A stretch of DNA of 64,000 nt from NCBI GenBank assembly GCA_017560085.1, contig JAFYPA010000003.1, forward strand, positions 1 through 64,000, given 5' to 3'. Source of the stretch: Clostridia bacterium (lineage in GTDB: Bacteria > Bacillota > Clostridia > Oscillospirales > CAG-382). Under the pieces are notes generated by a model. The model had not been told where the DNA came from, ran no database searches, and saw only the letters and a program-made list of their open reading frames with translations. Below are positions 61,406 to 64,000 of this stretch, piece after piece. Each line of letters starts with the position of its first letter. Position 1 is the stretch's first letter. The translations under genes and the position numbers were made by a program.

Positions 61406-62359
61406 ATGTATTCTGTTAAATATACGCTCGGTGAATGCAAGGAAAGAATAATGAAGCATCTCGAGCGCTACAGCTCCAACGGAAAAACGGTTTCCATCGG
61501 GGAGACGGTTGATATTGAGAAAAGACTTATAACAAGCATAAACATTCACCTTGCAAAGCTTGTATACGAGTATCCCCGTACCGTGAAATGCCCGATTCTG
61601 TTCCTTTGTCCCGAGCTTCTTTATGATTACGGAGGCTTTAGGCTTTCGGAAGGAGAGAGCACGGCTTACCGCTTTTCGGTGAAGGACGGTGCTTTTCATA
61701 TTGTTGCCTCGGGTAAGGGGCGTATTGAGGTGCGCTCTGACGGGGGCAAGGTATCGCTCTATGCCGTAGACACGGTGAACGGTGCATATTCCGTTGTTTG
61801 CGGTGCTGTAAGGGGCGCAGTCGGAGAGGAATGTGTTATTTCTCTTTCGGCTGACACTGTGCTTGACGTAAGAGGCTTTGTGATTTACGGCGGTGTTCCG
61901 AGCGGTGCCGAATGGCAGGGACTTGTGTGCGACAAGGACAGAATTTCCGCCTATCTTCCCGAGGAATGCGGTGAGGTTGTTTCGCTCAGGGGCGACCGTA
62001 ACGGCACGGATGTATGCGGTATAGCCGAAATAAATCAGGAGCTTCGCACTGTGTCGCTTCCGAGGTCTCTTTACGGGGAGTATACTCTTGAATATATTCC
62101 CTTTGCGAAAAGCTTTGAGGACACTGCACAGGACAGCGAGGAGATTGTACTTTCGCCACTGCTTTTTGATGCTCTTTGCTATATGTGTGCATCCGATCTT
62201 TGTCCCGCAAGCGATCCCGAGCTTTATTCCAAGCTTACCTACAAGTACAGAGAAATTCTGGAAAATATTTACGCAAGAAGCAGGGGCGCAAGAATCGTAA
62301 ACCGATTTTACGGCTTTATAAAAAGAGGTATTGCCGCTCCCTTCGGAAGCGGAAGATGA
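61406..62359 (+). CDS. putative head-tail connector/adaptor protein
   Basis: 317 residues. A helical N-terminus (ERIMKHLERYSSNG, IEKRLITSINIHLAKLVYEYP), a beta-rich insert (about 80-220) and a helical C-terminus (LSPLLFDALCYMCASDL, KLTYKYREILENIYA) make a gp6/gp4-type adaptor plausible. It follows the capsid region in the right order. Strong AAAGGAG box. Assignment is by position and architecture only. Confidence 0.55.
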   Translation: MYSVKYTLGECKERIMKHLERYSSNGKTVSIGETVDIEKRLITSINIHLAKLVYEYPRTVKCPILFLCPELLYDYGGFRLSEGESTAYRFSVKDGAFHIVASGKGRIEVRSDGGKVSLYAVDTVNGAYSVVCGAVRGAVGEECVISLSADTVLDVRGFVIYGGVPSGAEWQGLVCDKDRISAYLPEECGEVVSLRGDRNGTDVCGIAEINQELRTVSLPRSLYGEYTLEYIPFAKSFEDTAQDSEEIVLSPLLFDALCYMCASDLCPASDPELYSKLTYKYREILENIYARSRGARIVNRFYGFIKRGIAAPFGSGR

Positions 62360-62370
62360 GGTGAGAGGGT

Positions 62371-64000
62371 ATGTCACATATAAACGTAAGATTCCGCGAT
62401 ATGGGAAGTGCGGGAAGCTCGGTTTACGACCTCGGTCGGTTTGACGGAGGCGTTGCCTTCTGTAAGCAGAGCGGTGAGCTTCTTGAGGGGCAGAGCCCTT
62501 ATATGAGAAATCTTGTGTACGACAAGAATATGCTTCGTACAAGGTTCGGCAAGGAGAGTGTAAGACTTTCGGGCGTGCCCGCGGGGGAACTGCATTCCTA
62601 CTGTGAAAATCTGTTCTTCGGAGGGCTTGTGTTTCATATCGGCTCGGCACTCTATACCTTTGACGGCAAGGACGGACATATGATTTACAGCGGTATGCCC
62701 GACTGTGAGAGTATTGTGTTTGAAATGAATTCGACACTGTATTTCTTCTGCCGTGAGGCGAGGATTTTTACCGTTGACAAAAATTTTACCGTGGCGGAAT
62801 ATGAGATTCCCACGGTGAAGGTTATGACGGATGCGAAGTACAATCTTGCGGAATACACCGAGCTTGAAATCCCCGACAATATGCTGGGCTTCCGCATAAG
62901 CGTTGACTACCGCGAAAAGGCGGCGGGGATGGACAGCTACAAGCTCCCCTGTGAGGTTGACGGGGACTATCCCGTTATATTTACCTCGATATCCTCGGGA
63001 GCGGTGCTTGATGTTGACTATACGGTAAACGGCAACGTTCTCGATATAAAGCGCGAGCTCTTCAGCGCGTGCAACATAAGCTTCGTGCCCGCAAAGGGAA
63101 GCAGATACAGAGAATTCGACAAGATTTTCGGCTGCAGAAGAGTATGCACCTACGGCGGCAGAAGCTCGGGCGGTACAAGAGTATTTTTCAGCGGAAACGA
63201 TGAATATCCCGGTTATTATTTTTACAGTGAGCTTTTGTCACCGCTTGAAATAAGAAAGCTTTCCTATGATATTCTCGGAAGCGGAAGCGAAAACGTAACG
63301 GCGCTTATAAGACAGAGAGGCGAGCTTATCGCTCTTTGCGAGAAGGGTGTTTACGCCATTGTCTACTACTTCGATGAGCAAAGCGGTGCGACCTTCAATG
63401 TTCGTGAGATAAGCTCTGATATCGGGTGCGATATTCCGGGAAGCGTAAGGCTTATTGACAACAGAGTCGTGTTTGCAAATTCAAAGGGCGGTATACACAT
63501 TATAGTTTCCTCCGAGTACACGGACGAACTGAGTGTGAGAGCTATATCCGCAAACGTGAACGGTATTTATCCCACACGCGGATTTGTGAGCTTTGATGCA
63601 AAGCAGCAGGGACGCTTTGTGTCTGCGGACTTCGGAAGACGTTACTATCTTGTCTGCCCGTCGGGAAATGTGTATGTATGGGATTACGGCAATTCGCCCT
63701 ACGTTCTGTCGCAGAATCCCGCAAGTGCACAGAAGAAGCTCTGCTGGTATTTGTATGACGGATTTTACGAAAAGGCTCTGTTTGAGATATCCGGTGCACT
63801 TTTCGGGATAAGGGAGATTTCCTCGGGCGTGGATTTTGTCCGATTTTCGGATGAGATTGCGGACGATTTCGGGGAGTCCATAGAGTACGAGTATCATTTC
63901 CGTGATTATGATTTTGGGGATGCATTTTCAAAGAAAGTCCCCCGTGAGATTTATCTTAATGCCACGGGCAGAAACGGCACGCAGATGTATGTCGGCTTTA
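62371..64000 (+). CDS. large beta-rich phage structural protein (partial, runs off the window)
   Basis: The frame from the ATG at 62371 (GAGGTGAG box) is open to the last base, at least 543 residues, with no stop. Sequence is beta-rich with recurring FxGG, YTFDGKDG, YFFCREARIFTVDK blades, reminiscent of the beta-propeller packaged-DNA stabilisation protein gp10 of P22-type phages or a tail hub. The gene starts 11 bases after the connector-like gene. Identity is uncertain because the C-terminus is missing. Confidence 0.75.
   Translation, partial: MSHINVRFRDMGSAGSSVYDLGRFDGGVAFCKQSGELLEGQSPYMRNLVYDKNMLRTRFGKESVRLSGVPAGELHSYCENLFFGGLVFHIGSALYTFDGKDGHMIYSGMPDCESIVFEMNSTLYFFCREARIFTVDKNFTVAEYEIPTVKVMTDAKYNLAEYTELEIPDNMLGFRISVDYREKAAGMDSYKLPCEVDGDYPVIFTSISSGAVLDVDYTVNGNVLDIKRELFSACNISFVPAKGSRYREFDKIFGCRRVCTYGGRSSGGTRVFFSGNDEYPGYYFYSELLSPLEIRKLSYDILGSGSENVTALIRQRGELIALCEKGVYAIVYYFDEQSGATFNVREISSDIGCDIPGSVRLIDNRVVFANSKGGIHIIVSSEYTDELSVRAISANVNGIYPTRGFVSFDAKQQGRFVSADFGRRYYLVCPSGNVYVWDYGNSPYVLSQNPASAQKKLCWYLYDGFYEKALFEISGALFGIREISSGVDFVRFSDEIADDFGESIEYEYHFRDYDFGDAFSKKVPREIYLNATGRNGTQMYVGF

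Noticed and set aside
61337-62737. 466-residue minus-strand frame opposite the connector-like gene
   Set aside because: No ribosome binding site and composition of a reversed coding strand; it overlaps two plus-strand genes with good starts.

Overview
The window looks like chromosome of an uncultured, Gram-positive, gut-type Clostridia (Oscillospirales-like). Supporting signs are strong AGGAGG-type ribosome binding sites, consensus sigma-A promoters, a dockerin-bearing secreted giant, an S-layer-homology protein, MreC, an RpiR-SIS regulator and Gram-positive GAAC-N4-GTTC SOS boxes. Species cannot be named from sequence alone. No rRNA, tRNA, CRISPR array or complete insertion sequence was found.

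Layout. 1-7.8 kb: an AraC regulator divergent from a 2,141-residue secreted SGNH-hydrolase/repeat/dockerin protein. 7.9-18.0 kb: an accessory catabolic cluster on the minus strand (three sialidase-fold BNR proteins, an M14 metallopeptidase-like protein, an FAD oxidoreductase, an HpaI-type aldolase and a clan-A-like glycosidase) in four transcription units, with a facing AraC gene. Three of the four promoters carry the same palindrome, core TTGTAnTACAA, just downstream of the -10 box; this matches the FadR/GntR-type operator pattern. The fourth has a different dyad at the same place. A small AT-rich cassette bounded by inverted two-hairpin repeats sits inside the cluster. 18-23.3 kb: housekeeping genes (mreC, U32 peptidase, dus, recR, ybaB). 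23.4-28.4 kb: a second sugar module (Gfo/Idh, ThuA, GHL6-type glycosidase, EamA exporter). 28.5-38.1 kb: mnmG, phosphoglycerate mutase, split chromate transporter, CYTH protein, RpiR regulator, CPBP protease, tadA, Gfo/Idh.

38.2-48 kb holds several unusual proteins: a P-type-ATPase-like membrane protein that has lost the phosphorylation aspartate, RlmB and a flavin reductase that share FKKDG-type lysine-rich low-complexity extensions, a tandem pair of metallo-beta-lactamase hydrolases, and an SLH/beta-helix surface protein. 48.2-54.3 kb: EamA, rsmG, queG-like, ParB/Noc-like, TIM-barrel isomerase, HAD phosphatase and NrnA-like DHH phosphatase.

54.5 kb to the end: a virion head module (small and large terminase, portal, scaffold, decoration-like, capsid, connector-like, and a beta-rich protein running off the window). 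It is preceded by a consensus promoter set among four SOS-box-like sites and followed at once by an intrinsic terminator inside the leader. No integrase, repressor or replication gene is seen before it, and its codon usage by eye resembles the chromosome. This suggests an SOS-controlled resident or domesticated phage-particle locus, although the far side is not visible.
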